Source: Haliotis asinina (taxonomy: Eukaryota > Mollusca > Gastropoda > Lepetellida > Haliotidae). Taken from it: DNA of 64,000 nucleotides. The stretch spans positions 15,137,001 through 15,201,000 of the forward strand of contig NC_090291.1 in the NCBI RefSeq assembly GCF_037392515.1. Direction: 5' to 3'. The notes below the pieces were generated by a model. It did not search any database and was not told where the DNA came from. It was given only the letters and a program-made list of their open reading frames with translations. Below are positions 42,256 through 52,729 of the stretch, one piece after another (position 1 is the first letter of the stretch; each line of letters starts with the position of its first letter). The translations under genes were made by a program, and so were the position numbers.

Positions 42256-43318
42256 CCCAGGCCCACAGAGATAGAAATACTTGACACTACAAATAGCTTT
42301 ATATCTACACAGTCCTAGCCTCGAAAGTGTAATGGGATCATCTGAACACTCCACACTTTCGTGGTATCAGGGCACACCATATGCTGACAGAATTATTTAA
42401 TAATTTTCAAATTGCAGCAAACTGAAAATCTGTTAAGATTCCAGTCATTGCTGGCACTCATCAATGCTACAAGACCTGTATCCTCGCTTAGTAGCACCTG
42501 AGGTCATTTGTTCTGAAGAAAATGAAAACCAGGAATCATCTTAAGACATTGTTATTTTGAGAAACTGAGTACTCCGGATTTAACTGTGCTTGGTAGATTT
42601 AAGTGAAAACACAGCCATGATTGTTCGAACTTGCCCCACTTCCAGCAAAAGGCAAAAACACATTGAGGAGACGAGGTCGTTAGCGTGTTCAGAGTGTCAG
42701 ATCATAGAAACTTGATGAAAGTCTTAGTCTTTATGTGAATGAAGACATGAAATATGTGAAACGCAAGGTGCGTCGTGTAGACCGACATTACACTAGGCCA
42801 GTCAGTGTACTTCCGATTTACCCAGCCCTGGACCGGAAGTGATCGTTGAACGGTTTCAAGGCGTTATCTTCCACAGATGAAGGAGTTGCGCTACGGAAAT
42901 ATGGAAGCATCGTTTCGACCGTCGAGTACTTTGAAAGCAGCCATGCATTTGAAAGGTAAAGTCCACATGTGGACACTTGTCAACGATATCTGAGGTCCGC
43001 ACGCTTAGACAGGATTATACTTACATCCATGGTGTACAGGTATTCGCTTCTCAAGTACAATATCAACCATCAGAACGACGCACATCATCAAGCACGGCGT
43101 GACCGGAAATAGCACTTACAGTTTCAGCCATTGTACATGAGGCATTTGTAAATCCTTTCTTCACGCTCAAAATAAAGTGCCAACCTCGACAACCAGGTTC
43201 CACAGCCAGCCTTACCTACTTTAGCATCCTGAAGTTAGCAGCAGGTTCGTACACGTTGTCAATTCTGACTATCAGCTTCAAATACCAATGTCAAGAAACA
43301 GTATTGACAATAGCCAGC
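42256..43318. other. intergenic, no gene supported
   Basis: An exon-like segment at 42881-42956 is discussed among the findings; nothing else recognisable. Confidence 0.45.
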
Positions 43319-43319
43319 A

Positions 43320-43412
43320 AAATTTACTAAGGTTAACCTTAGCTCCCAATCTTTAACATTGCACTAAGGTTACCTTCGTGACTTACGATCACCTTAGTAC
43401 TTTGTGAAGGAA
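43320..43412. mobile_element. palindromic MITE, copy 4
   Basis: TTTACTAAGGTTAACCTTAG, CAATCTTTAACATTGCACTA, CTTACGATCACCTTAGTAC and TTTGTGAAGG. The left terminal bases are missing. Confidence 0.72.
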
Positions 43413-43582
43413 TGCCTCTGTACTAAAAATCATTTTGTTCTATCCTTCAATCAAAGGTGACATTAAATCACCAACCGTGACAAACAGCTCTCAGCAGACC
43501 TCTCCCAAACCAAACCTGTCATAATGACTCAGGGACCACCTCGGCAACCAACCAAGAACGCCAACCAACAAGCTGATCAGTG

Positions 43583-43738
43583 GGGACGGGGTAGCCAAGA
43601 TGTAACAGCGTTCGCTCGTCATACCAAGATCCGGGTTCGAATCACTGGGTGCAATATGTGAGCCCGTTTCTGATGTCCCCAGAAGTGATATTCCTGGAAT
43701 ATTGCTAAAGGGGACATAAAACTAAACTCACTCACTGT
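43583..43738 (+). mobile_element. SINE-B copy, near full length
   Basis: GGGGACGGGGTAGCCAAGAT, GCGTTCGCTCGTCATACCAA, box B GGGTTCGAATCACTGGG, CCTGGAATATTGCTAAAGGG and ACTCACTCACT tail. Confidence 0.88.
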
Positions 43739-43739
43739 A

Positions 43740-44400
43740 AGCAGACAATAAACTTTAGGTAACAACCAGCCTCGAGAACCAATCTTGACAACCAACCGCA
43801 GTGGAAAAAACATCTCGCACTTGTAGGTAGGAGGACGCGGAAACATAAAATCCAACAGATTTAACTCGTAATAGGTTGTTTACATTTGCTAGTTCAAAAC
43901 GTCAAAGCGCTTGCTTTAAAAACATACCCGTTTCGTTACTTCTGGGTCTCTTTGATAACATCGTCATATCGTACTTAACTCGTTCCATACAGCATTTCCC
44001 GTAAGATAAACACTGGGCGTTTTTTAAGGTGGTATTTCAGTCCTCCTCGTAAAACTTGAAAAGATTCCTCAATTCAAAAAGCAGATGGGAAATTGCTGTG
44101 AAGGTATTAGTTGTGTGGTAAAGACTTCTGGGAATACCTGCAGCCAACCATGGGTTTACTGGGGGCGTCTCGCTACAACTCTGCCTGTACCTGAATTCGG
44201 GGTGAATGTTTTGGTGAACATAAATTAGGGGTTTAGGGGTGTGGGGTGTAGGGGTATGTAGAGGGCGCTCCGTGATAAACGTCTTTCTGAATGGAATTCT
44301 TCACAACGCATTTCGCCCGAACATGCAGCATGCAAATAAGCAGTTTTGTGTGCGTGCGCATTACTCGCGCGCACACACGTGTGCATATCTGTTACTTGTT
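43740..44400. other. intergenic, nothing recognised
   Basis: Ordinary sequence with scattered ACAACCA motifs that also occur at 43185-43320 and 43530-43575. Confidence 0.4.
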
Positions 44401-44780
44401 ACTTGTTGTTGGTACGAGGGTTTGAATTGTGGTTTGTTCCTGAGGCTGGTTACCGAGGTTGGCCAGTGATGTTTTATCATTTGTGTTAGTTGTCGACGTT
44501 GGAACCTTCATATCCTTCGAGGCTGCAGCTGGTACGTGAGCCTGTCTGCCTAGTTCCTGAGGCTGTTTGCCTAGTTCCTGAGGCTGTTGCCGGCTTTGAT
44601 GTCTTCGCGTTAAGTTTAACGTTAGTGTTGTTTGTCGAGGCTGGTACGTGAGGTCCCTATAAGCAGTTGTCGAGGTTGGAATATTCAGTTTATATCCAAA
44701 TTATATTTCTCAAGCTTTTTACGTGCCTCTTATCGTCGGTGTTGTTGGCGAGATGGTTCCGTGAAATCAGTTCCCAGTGT
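44400..44780. repeat. degenerate repeats of GAGGCTGGTACGTGAGG
   Basis: Motifs GGTACGAGG, CCTGAGGCTGGTTACCGAGG, GTCGAGGCTGGTACGTGAGG and GTTCCTGAGGCTGTTTGCC are scattered over 380 bp. Probably an old minisatellite. Confidence 0.55.
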
Positions 44781-45147
44781 TGGTGCAGAGACCCAAAATT
44801 GGTAAAATGCGTTGGTTGTGGAAATAACTAAGACTGTGTGTACATGTATTTCTGACACTGCTTAGTATTTCCTTATCCAAAACTTTCTAACTATAACTAC
44901 ATAATCGAATCGACCAGAAAATTCGATCGATTGAAACTGTGTCCACGACACGAATTAAACCATCCCACGAGGTCCGAAAAATCGATAGTTGAGTCGATAA
45001 GTGTATAAAATGCCAATACAAAAGTTTACACAGCAGCTGTGCAGAGCAAGATTGCTGCACAGCTGACACTAAAACCTATAACTTCATCGATATATTTTGG
45101 ATTAAATGGGTGAGCAACGTTCTGATCATGTATTGTTTTGTATGTCA

Positions 45148-45308
45148 ACCGGAGCCATAGTAAGGCTTAGTGGTTAAAGCGTTTGCCCTCCACGATCCGG
45201 GTTCGATTCCGCGAATGGGTACAATGTGTGAAACCTGTTTCTGGTGTCCCCCGCCAAGATGTTGCTGGAATATAACTAAATGCGGCGTACAACGTAACTG
45301 ATTCACTT
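45148..45308 (+). mobile_element. SINE-B copy, near full length
   Basis: GTAAGGCTTAGTGGTTAAAG, GCGTTTGCCCTCCACGATCC, box B GGGTTCGATTCCGCGAATGG, and GTTTCTGGTGTCCCCCGCC. Confidence 0.87.
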
Positions 45309-45418
45309 TCTGATTTGTCAATGTTTCAAAGACAAATACACGAAAACAGCTTATATTTAATCTGATTTTAAAACACTGACAACCACCTAATAGATAAACT
45401 GTTCCTTCGCTGATATCA

Positions 45419-45688
45419 GACCCGTGAAGGTCCCGGGGTAGAATAGACCTTCAGCAACCCATGCTTGCCATAAAAGGCGACTCAGCTTGTAAGAGGCGAC
45501 TAACGGGATCGGGTGGTCAGGCTCGCTGACTTGGTTGACACATGTCATCGGTTCCCAATTGCGCAGATTGATGCTCATGTTGTTGATCACTGGATTGTCT
45601 GGTCCAGACTCGATTATTTACAGACCGCCGCCATATAGCTGTAATATTGCTGAGTGCGGCGTAAAACTAAACTCACTCACTCACTCAC
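45419..45688 (+). mobile_element. SINE-A copy with perfect target-site duplication
   Basis: Flanked by TCGCTGATATCA at 45407-45418 and 45689-45700. Head GACCCGTGAAGGTCCCGGGG and long ACTC tail. One of the least diverged copies. Confidence 0.93.
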
Positions 45689-45700
45689 TCGCTGATATCA

Positions 45701-47914
45701 TAATAAAGTGGCATTACCTTTCTGACTCTCAGTCACTTGTACACTGATTTCATCACTCACATGGAGAGTAACGGTTTAGCTCACTATTCGATCTCCACGT
45801 GGCACTCAGTCTTTTTGTTTTATTCCCCATGCTCTTCACATAAAACCCAGAATGCAAACGGGTACATATAAAAACGAGATTCACCTGGAATATCGCTGAA
45901 AACGGCATAACAAACACCCACTCACTCAGTGTGAACATAACTGTCTCTGAAATGAGGCTGGAATATCATCATATTATCAGCAATTTGTTACTTTGTTAAT
46001 AAGCTAAAGAAAGCATAGCTTGTGTCAGGTGACAGGTTGAAGAGAGTAGTGGATGGGAGTACAGGATAAACCAGCTGTCTGTGTCATAAACCCAGTATTT
46101 AGAATTGCTACTCACCCGGTATAGATAACAAGGTGTTATCTCACCAAGAAACATGTTTAATTTGGTTAAAAACATGTTTTCTCTGCGAATTCAGAATCTT
46201 CCCTTCTTCTTCATAAAGGTTGTATCATGGGATGTTTATTTGATTTTTTCTTCAAAGGGAAAAAACCTAGGACAATATACAAAAGGAAGATTTCTTTGAA
46301 AATAAATTCGACTTTAGAAGTATTAATGATAAAGGCCTATGCATTTTGTCAACAGGGGACACTGTTTATGTTTCGATTTATCGGAGGAATCGGCGCCCTG
46401 GGGAAAACTAAACTATAGCTTCTCTGTTCTTTTGCTAGTTTTTTTATGGAAATCTCTACCCTCTTTGGAACACAGGTTGAACTCATCACCTCTGCACCTT
46501 TCCCTCCAGTGATTGTTATTACGATCCCTTTTTAAAAGATATTTTGAACATCAAGTAGCGTAATTTATGACTCATTTGCTACTAAAAGTGTCTGTAAATA
46601 TCTTTCTTTTGTACAAACTACATTTTGTCACGGATTCTTAGTGAAAACTACCCTAAGTTTAGAAACGGTCGCAGGCGAAGGAATACCAATGTGAAAAGGC
46701 TGTTTTTCTCACGTGTTTGCCTTTGTTCTACCCCAAAGAATACACGGGAGCGTGTTTAGATGTTACCCAAGGGCGTTACCATACCTTTGATTGATGTGTG
46801 CTAAGAACGTCCAATAACTTAAAATCCTGTAAAAACATATGGAAAAGCCAGATGGTCGATGATAAAAACCGGAGTTCCTGGTGTGAGGTCTAGCGAGGAT
46901 GAACACTAAAAACATTTACCATTAAACCCAAACTGACGTGTAAGGAAAGATGTTGGGTTTTCTTGTACAATCGGTGTCAGGTATGGACCATGCCAAGTAG
47001 AACAGCTCAATTGTGATTCTTACCGTAATATCTCTTTAATACGACCTCATGTGCTCACTATAAACGACCAGGAGTGCCTCATGAAGGATTTAAACACCTA
47101 TACTGACCAGGAAACCCCCCATCTATTTTCGAAAAAAAATTTTAAATCTCATTAAATTAAGCCTACGTCTTCTATTTAAATACTTTACAAAGAGTTAGAA
47201 TTGCGTTGCTGCGTTACTGTTTTTGTCAAATACATTTAAAATGGTGACGAAACAAACAGTAACTTGTGTCTCGACAGTGATGGACTTGATAATGTAATAA
47301 GTTAATAACATCAAACTTCTGTTTGAATCTTGGTGGATATTGTTTCAACGACTGTTTTCAGCCGAGTAAAGTTTTATAAGTTTTAAATAACTCTCCTTTT
47401 AACCGTTATATTTTTAAAAAGTAGATTCGTTCAAATTTAAGAATTTACTCGACCATCGACTAAAGTCAATAATCTCAGTAGAGCCGTATTTCCTTCGTGA
47501 ACACCACACAAACCAAACAGATGTAGAATATGATTTCAATAATTATAAATTATTGAAAATATAGGTAGGTAGAAATATTCGATGCTTTCATTTCGTGTGC
47601 TCAATTATATACGTACTTCTATACATATGTGTGTTTTTTATGAAAATTTGAATCTTTTCTCTGAGTTTCTCGGAAAGTTATTCTGACATCTGAAATCTCA
47701 TTAATTTCTAAATTCATTATCGATGTCCTATGGTTTAGTTCGTAAGCCCTTTTCGGAACGTTTTCATGCCGCTTTTATGCATGAAGTGTTCCCACCTTTT
47801 TCAAAGCGCTTTTGTTGTGATGGTAGAATGGACGTAAACCTATTGTGTTTTGAAATATGCTTTAGTCTAGCTGTTGATAGCATACCATTCTAATATTGAA
47901 TTCAGCAGTTTAGT
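45701..47914. other. intergenic, nothing supported
   Basis: AT-rich. A possible SINE-B remnant at 45850-45935 (CACCTGGAATATCGCTGAAA, ACTCACTCAG). A 63-codon frame at 46227-46418 starts MGCLF but matches no family I know. Confidence 0.45.
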
Positions 47915-48125
47915 TTGTTTGTTTGTTGTTTAACGCTCAGTAATAGGGCAGCTTTGTGGCAGTGGTCACTAAGTAACCGGCAGTGATCAACAGCATGAAC
48001 ATCAATCTACACAATGGTAAACTATGATATCAACCAAGTTAGCGAGCCTGTTCGCCTCAGGTCGTTAGTCGCCTTTTACGGCAAACGTGGGTTGCTGGAA
48101 ACCAGTACCAACCCGAATCTTCAGC
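47915..48125 (-). repeat. SINE-A copy
   Basis: GTTTAACGCTCAGTAATAGG, AGTGATCAACAGCATGAACA, and TTACGGCAAACGTGGGTTGC. Antisense and diverged. Confidence 0.72.
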
Positions 48126-48609
48126 AAAACATGCAGTTCTAATCCGAAACTAAGATCTGATTGTGATGAGATTTTGATCATGGCACTTGACATGGCACTA
48201 GACACAAGTATTTACAGGCCGACTTGATATAGTTGGAATGTTGTTCAGTGTGACATTTAAAAACATACAAGCTAATCTAACAGGGAAGCGCTTAGAGAAT
48301 GCAGTGTTACTTTAACGTTAAACTGAACTGCAGTATTGTGATGGTGCGTGTTTTGTTGCTCTGTGTCGTGAGGGAGAGAATGTTGTTTTTCGCCGCAGCC
48401 GTGACAGTACTTCTGGATAATGGTGGATACTTGAACATGAACAGCAAGGGGTTGAGAACAAGCGGGAACAAGTGACACGGTAACGAAAATCATTACAGTT
48501 GATCACACCTCTTGTATCTAACTGATTCCCGATTGGTCGGATCTTACAATCATGGACTGACTTGTTAATGTTGTACTCAAGCGACATGTCAACAACCTTT
48601 GAAACTACA

Positions 48610-48812
48610 TGTGATGATTCGGGTTGGAATTGGTTCCCAGCGACCAATGCTTCTCGTAACAGGCGACTAACGGGATCGGGTGGTCAGGATAGCTGAACTG
48701 AATGGCTAACATTTGTTCATGCTGTTGATCACTGTATTGTCAGGTCCGAACTAGATTGTTTACAGACCTGTGCCATAAAGCTGGAATATTGCTGAGTGTA
48801 GCGGTAATAACA
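48610..48812 (+). repeat. SINE-A copy
   Basis: GGCGACTAACGGGATCGGGT is intact, followed by ACTGTATTGTCAGGTCCGAA and GCTGGAATATTGCTGAGTGT. The tail is poor. Confidence 0.8.
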
Positions 48813-49035
48813 CTACCAAACAAAAACAAAACCTGTCAAACGAGGCGCATTTCCAGGTGAATTATGCAGGGGATTTCTGTGAGGTTGAGGATCTTTGGGC
48901 CTCATTCTCTGTCGTTACTTCATACTAAGGTGGATCCGGTGGGAGTGTCAGCGAGTGGGCTGATTTCGTTGGGTCCTGTTCCCCCGGCCTTGCACGAGTC
49001 GGTCATGATTAAAGTGGGGCGAAGAGGTAGCCTAT

Positions 49036-49172
49036 ACATTCACTCACTGATTCACTCACTAATCTATTCATCCACTTATTCATTCACTCAATCAACTATT
49101 CATTCACTCACTAATCTATTCATCCACTAATTCATCTGTCCACTCACCTATTCATCAACTCATTCATTCATT
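49036..49172. repeat. CATTCACTCACT-type tandem repeat
   Basis: Degenerate units of ATTCACTCACTAATCTATTC and CATCCACT. A similar complementary array is at 59450-59895. Confidence 0.85.
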
Positions 49173-49286
49173 TTCACCCGTTCCTTCAGTTTTTCACTCA
49201 CTCCTTTGTTCACACCATGCGCTCACTCGAAGACGTAATTCGTCATCACTCACTCATTCTTTCCTAACACATTCATTTACTGATTG

Positions 49287-49455
49287 CACGGGGCGGTGGG
49301 GGTAGCCAAATGGTTAAAGCGTTCGCTCGCCACGCCGAATCCCCAGAACCAATTCCCCACGTGGGTACAGTGTGTGAAGCCTATTTCTGGTATCCTCCAC
49401 AAGTGATATTGCTGGAATATTGTTAAAAGAGACGTAAAACCTTACTAACTCACTC
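49287..49455 (+). mobile_element. SINE-B copy, near full length
   Basis: CGGGGCGGTGGGGGTAGCCA, GGTTAAAGCGTTCGCTCGCC, ACAGTGTGTGAAGCCTATTT, GATATTGCTGGAATATTGTT, ACTCACTC tail. Confidence 0.88.
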
Positions 49456-49459
49456 TCTC

Positions 49460-50540
49460 ATTCATAATGGATCGATGCTACTCAGACAGACCTGTGCTAC
49501 TCCGTCACCATTCGCCATTGGCCCATGAGTTACACGTCTATTACAAATGACTTTCGTGACCACTCGTGACATTCCGGAACAGCCGAGTGGCAGGTTACGG
49601 ACAGGGGCGAAAGGTGACCAATGTAAGATGGCGGAACTAACACGGAGGTAGAAACCATTTCACGCTTGATCAAGATGGATATTGACAGCATAGGTTGATC
49701 AGGACAGGTAGTGAGGCTTCCACACGCTGCAATGTTAGACACGAGACTGGCACATTCACAACATGCCGCTGTCTGACTGCGCGGTTTGTGTTACCTTGCA
49801 GTCGGAGTAGATTGTGTGATGAAAGAATCTCGGAAGTCAGGTAACAGACATGCTGTGAGCATTGCAGCACAGCCATTACCGGAGATATACATGCTGGTAT
49901 GGCCGTGCTTTTTACAAGGTGACGACCTAACCGCTATTGGTTGGACCTGTTGACAAACTTAATTCAGTTAAATGGTTTGCAGGCTCAACGTACCGTTAAA
50001 TAAAACTGTAAGTTTGAAAATGTTGAATTTTGATTTAAAAGACTTAATGACTTAACAGACCTACAATGCACTAACCCAGACATTTCTTGTGTATGATTTT
50101 GCTTTCACTTTTAATTTCGGGCAAGAGAACATTAATTATCTTTCTTATCGACTATCCAAGTTGTTAATCGAGAAAACAAAGTCCTTAAAGGAAAACAAAC
50201 GAAAAAAGCCTTCATAACAAAAGACCCAGAAGACAATTGAAGGTTTCCTGGTTGCCTAGTGGTACTCTTTCGCTTAGCAGAGTTGCTTCCCTTTGGTGTG
50301 AAAGAAACGCAGGATCGTGTGTAGTAGGTTTGTAGGTTTGTCGGATCGTTCGTGATCACTGAAAATAAATTCTGATTGTTGCGCCAAAGTAGTAAATATC
50401 TTGCACGACATTCCGTGATGTATCTGTAAATTGGAGATGTGTACATAAGGGTACATTGTTCAACAATATTCCAAATATTTGACAGCGATTTGTTATATTG
50501 TTTGTGTTTGTGATCTGAACCATTGACAATAGCGTGTTTG
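49460..50540. other. intergenic, nothing recognised
   Basis: No gene-like frames; no terminal repeats or tandem structure noticed. Confidence 0.45.
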
Positions 50541-50760
50541 TTTGTTGTTTACCGCAGTTCTGAGCAATAGTCTAGCTATATTACGATGTCAGTAAATAAT
50601 TGAGTCTAGACAAGACAATCCACTGACTGATATCATTGAGTTTCGCAAATGGAATACGACTGCATGTGTCAACCAGCGAGTCTGACCATCCGATCCCGTT
50701 AGTCACCTTTTACGACAAGCATGGGTTGCTAAAGTGCAGTCCAAACACAGATCAACATCG
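50540..50760 (-). repeat. SINE-A copy
   Basis: TTGAGTCTAGACAAGACAAT, GTGTCAACCAGCGAGTCTGA, CCATCCGATCCCGTTAGTCA and ACGACAAGCATGGGTTGCT. Antisense. Confidence 0.78.
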
Positions 50761-52058
50761 GGTATTTCAGGCCTCACGGATTCAACTGAGTCCAGGAAAA
50801 AGCGGGGACTAGCATCTTGTGCCGGAGATTAACACATGTGGCAGAAAATAAGTTTTAACAATTAACAGAATATAATATAACAGGAAGAACATAAAATACT
50901 CCCTTCATGTTATGTTATTATTCACATACTATATGCTTGCATGTGCTTTCTTTGATACATTTGTCTTAGGTCTGCATAACAGGCTATGATGTGAATGATG
51001 AGTGAATGAAGCTTTTTTTGTCGCTTTAAGCTATCATATAGCACTCAGATGCCATAAATATATATTACCCAAGTAAAGGATCGAACCCAGCTCTTAACCT
51101 TGACATGCGGCCGCTCCAACCGCAGGGCTTCTCTCAAAGTCCCCAGACGGAACGCTAATCGCTTACCGTCGCCAGTAAACTGTCACACTATCAGCCACAG
51201 CACACATCGTAACCTCACCCTTCTTCATTACTCGACTGTTACAACAAACATGGAACAATTCCCCTGGGATTCTCCACAGGGAGTTCAGAAACGTAAACAT
51301 CTCCAAAATCCAACTTATTTCGCAGTTAATGACGAAAAAACAAAACAACAACTTTTACGGGCCGCCATGACAGCGGGCGTAAAACATCTAATTACTAAAA
51401 AAATGTTTTTGAAGGAATCCGACACACAAAAAACACTGTCCTTGAAGCGGGCTATTTAATTGCCCATAACCGTACCACACACGTCCCCCAGGCAGAGGAC
51501 ACGCCCTTTAGGAATCCCTCCTTTAAAACATGTCGGCAGCTGATTAACACGACCTGGTTCAGGCTCGTAACTACTAACTACAAAGAGAGAAACTATTGGC
51601 AGTATGCGTCCGTCAAGGTCGACTAGACGTTTTACAGTAGACTGTCACTTGCAATTACTTCACTGTCTTCTTTCCGAGAAATAATTTCAACACGCGCGGG
51701 GACTCGCATACCGCTTGTATTAGGTACTCATGCGTTGCCTCGATAACCGTACCACAAAGGAAAAAAAATTGGCACTTGGAATTTTTTTTCTGTTTATTTA
51801 CCGAAAAATGACACATAAATATGATCATACGAAGGCCATGAAACGATAAGCTCCGAATGTTAACCCGTACTCAATATAATTACATCAGGCTTACACGATA
51901 GGGAAACAGTATTCTCGGAACGTAGTATGAACATCTCATGATTGGCACAGTCAATGATACAAACATCATTAAAAAAACACTTAATGTCATTTGAAAAACA
52001 TAATGTCATTTACAATGAAAGACACTGAAAATTGAAAATTGTTTGACAATTGAAAAAA
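50761..52058. other. Neto 3' flank; possible small open frame
   Basis: Includes the presumed Neto 3' UTR. A plus-strand frame (51100-51459) with internal ATG at 51250 is discussed among the findings. No recognised gene. Confidence 0.4.
51793..51798 (-). terminator. possible Neto poly(A) signal
   Basis: AATAAA on the minus strand about 260 bp past the Neto stop codon. The position fits a short 3' UTR, but the hexamer is common in AT-rich sequence. Confidence 0.3.
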
Positions 52059-52729
52059 TTAATTGTCGGGCCGAATATCATTATTTGTATATTTTAAAGA
52101 GGGTATGCTTGTGATGTACTTGCTTTCGGGGCTATATGAGAATGGTTTGGTGACGTTAAACTGTGGCGGTTTCTTTAAGCTTGTGTAGGGGTAGAGCATA
52201 GGGTCCTCCGGCCGCCAGGCATTGGAGGTGAAGCGAGGATAGGGAGTTTCCAACGCTGGGTGCCGTTCCACCGTGACCACGCCCGTCTGACTGTAGAGGG
52301 AGGGGCAGGGGCTAGACTCTTCATCCGGGGTCATCTCCATTGTCAGGAAACGTTTGTAGTTGCTGACGTCGGACATAGTTTCTGCAGGGTCCCCCTCGGA
52401 CGAGTGTTGGATGGAACTGCCGAGGCTGTACCGGTGGGTGTTGTCTTTGCTGCGGGGTGAGAGCTGGGGGTGGTGGGAGGCGGGGCTTGACCCGGCCCCT
52501 GGGCCACCCTGTCTGGACAAGGAGTAGGTGGTTGTGGAGGAGTTGGAGACGGCCATCTCCAGGGCGTTCCTCTGTTGCATCTTCTTGTTTAGCTCCTTTT
52601 CGTAGCGCTTGTCCCGGCGTTTGTAGTGACAAGACACGCACACTCCAATGATAATGGCTGTCAGTAAGACCCCACCGATACTTCCTGCGATGATAGCGTG
52701 AAGGGGAAGTGTGGTTCCGGACGAAGCCA
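52059..52729 (-). other. NETO: Neto last exon: transmembrane segment and cytoplasmic tail
   Basis: Begins VASSGTTLPLHAI and continues into a hydrophobic, glycine-containing helix (IAGSIGGVLLTAIIIGVCV). Then comes a strongly basic stop-transfer stretch HYKRRDKRYEKELNKK. The tail is rich in Ser, Pro and Tyr, with SNYKRFLTMEMTPDEE and several YS/YT motifs that could be phosphorylated. The C-terminus NNDIRPDN is not an obvious PDZ ligand. The tail has little recognisable similarity to vertebrate NETO1/2 tails. Confidence 0.88.

Noticed and set aside
46227..46418. 63-codon frame with a myristoylation-like MGCLF start
   Set aside because: No homology, no promoter or splice support, AT-rich surroundings; chance is the simplest explanation.
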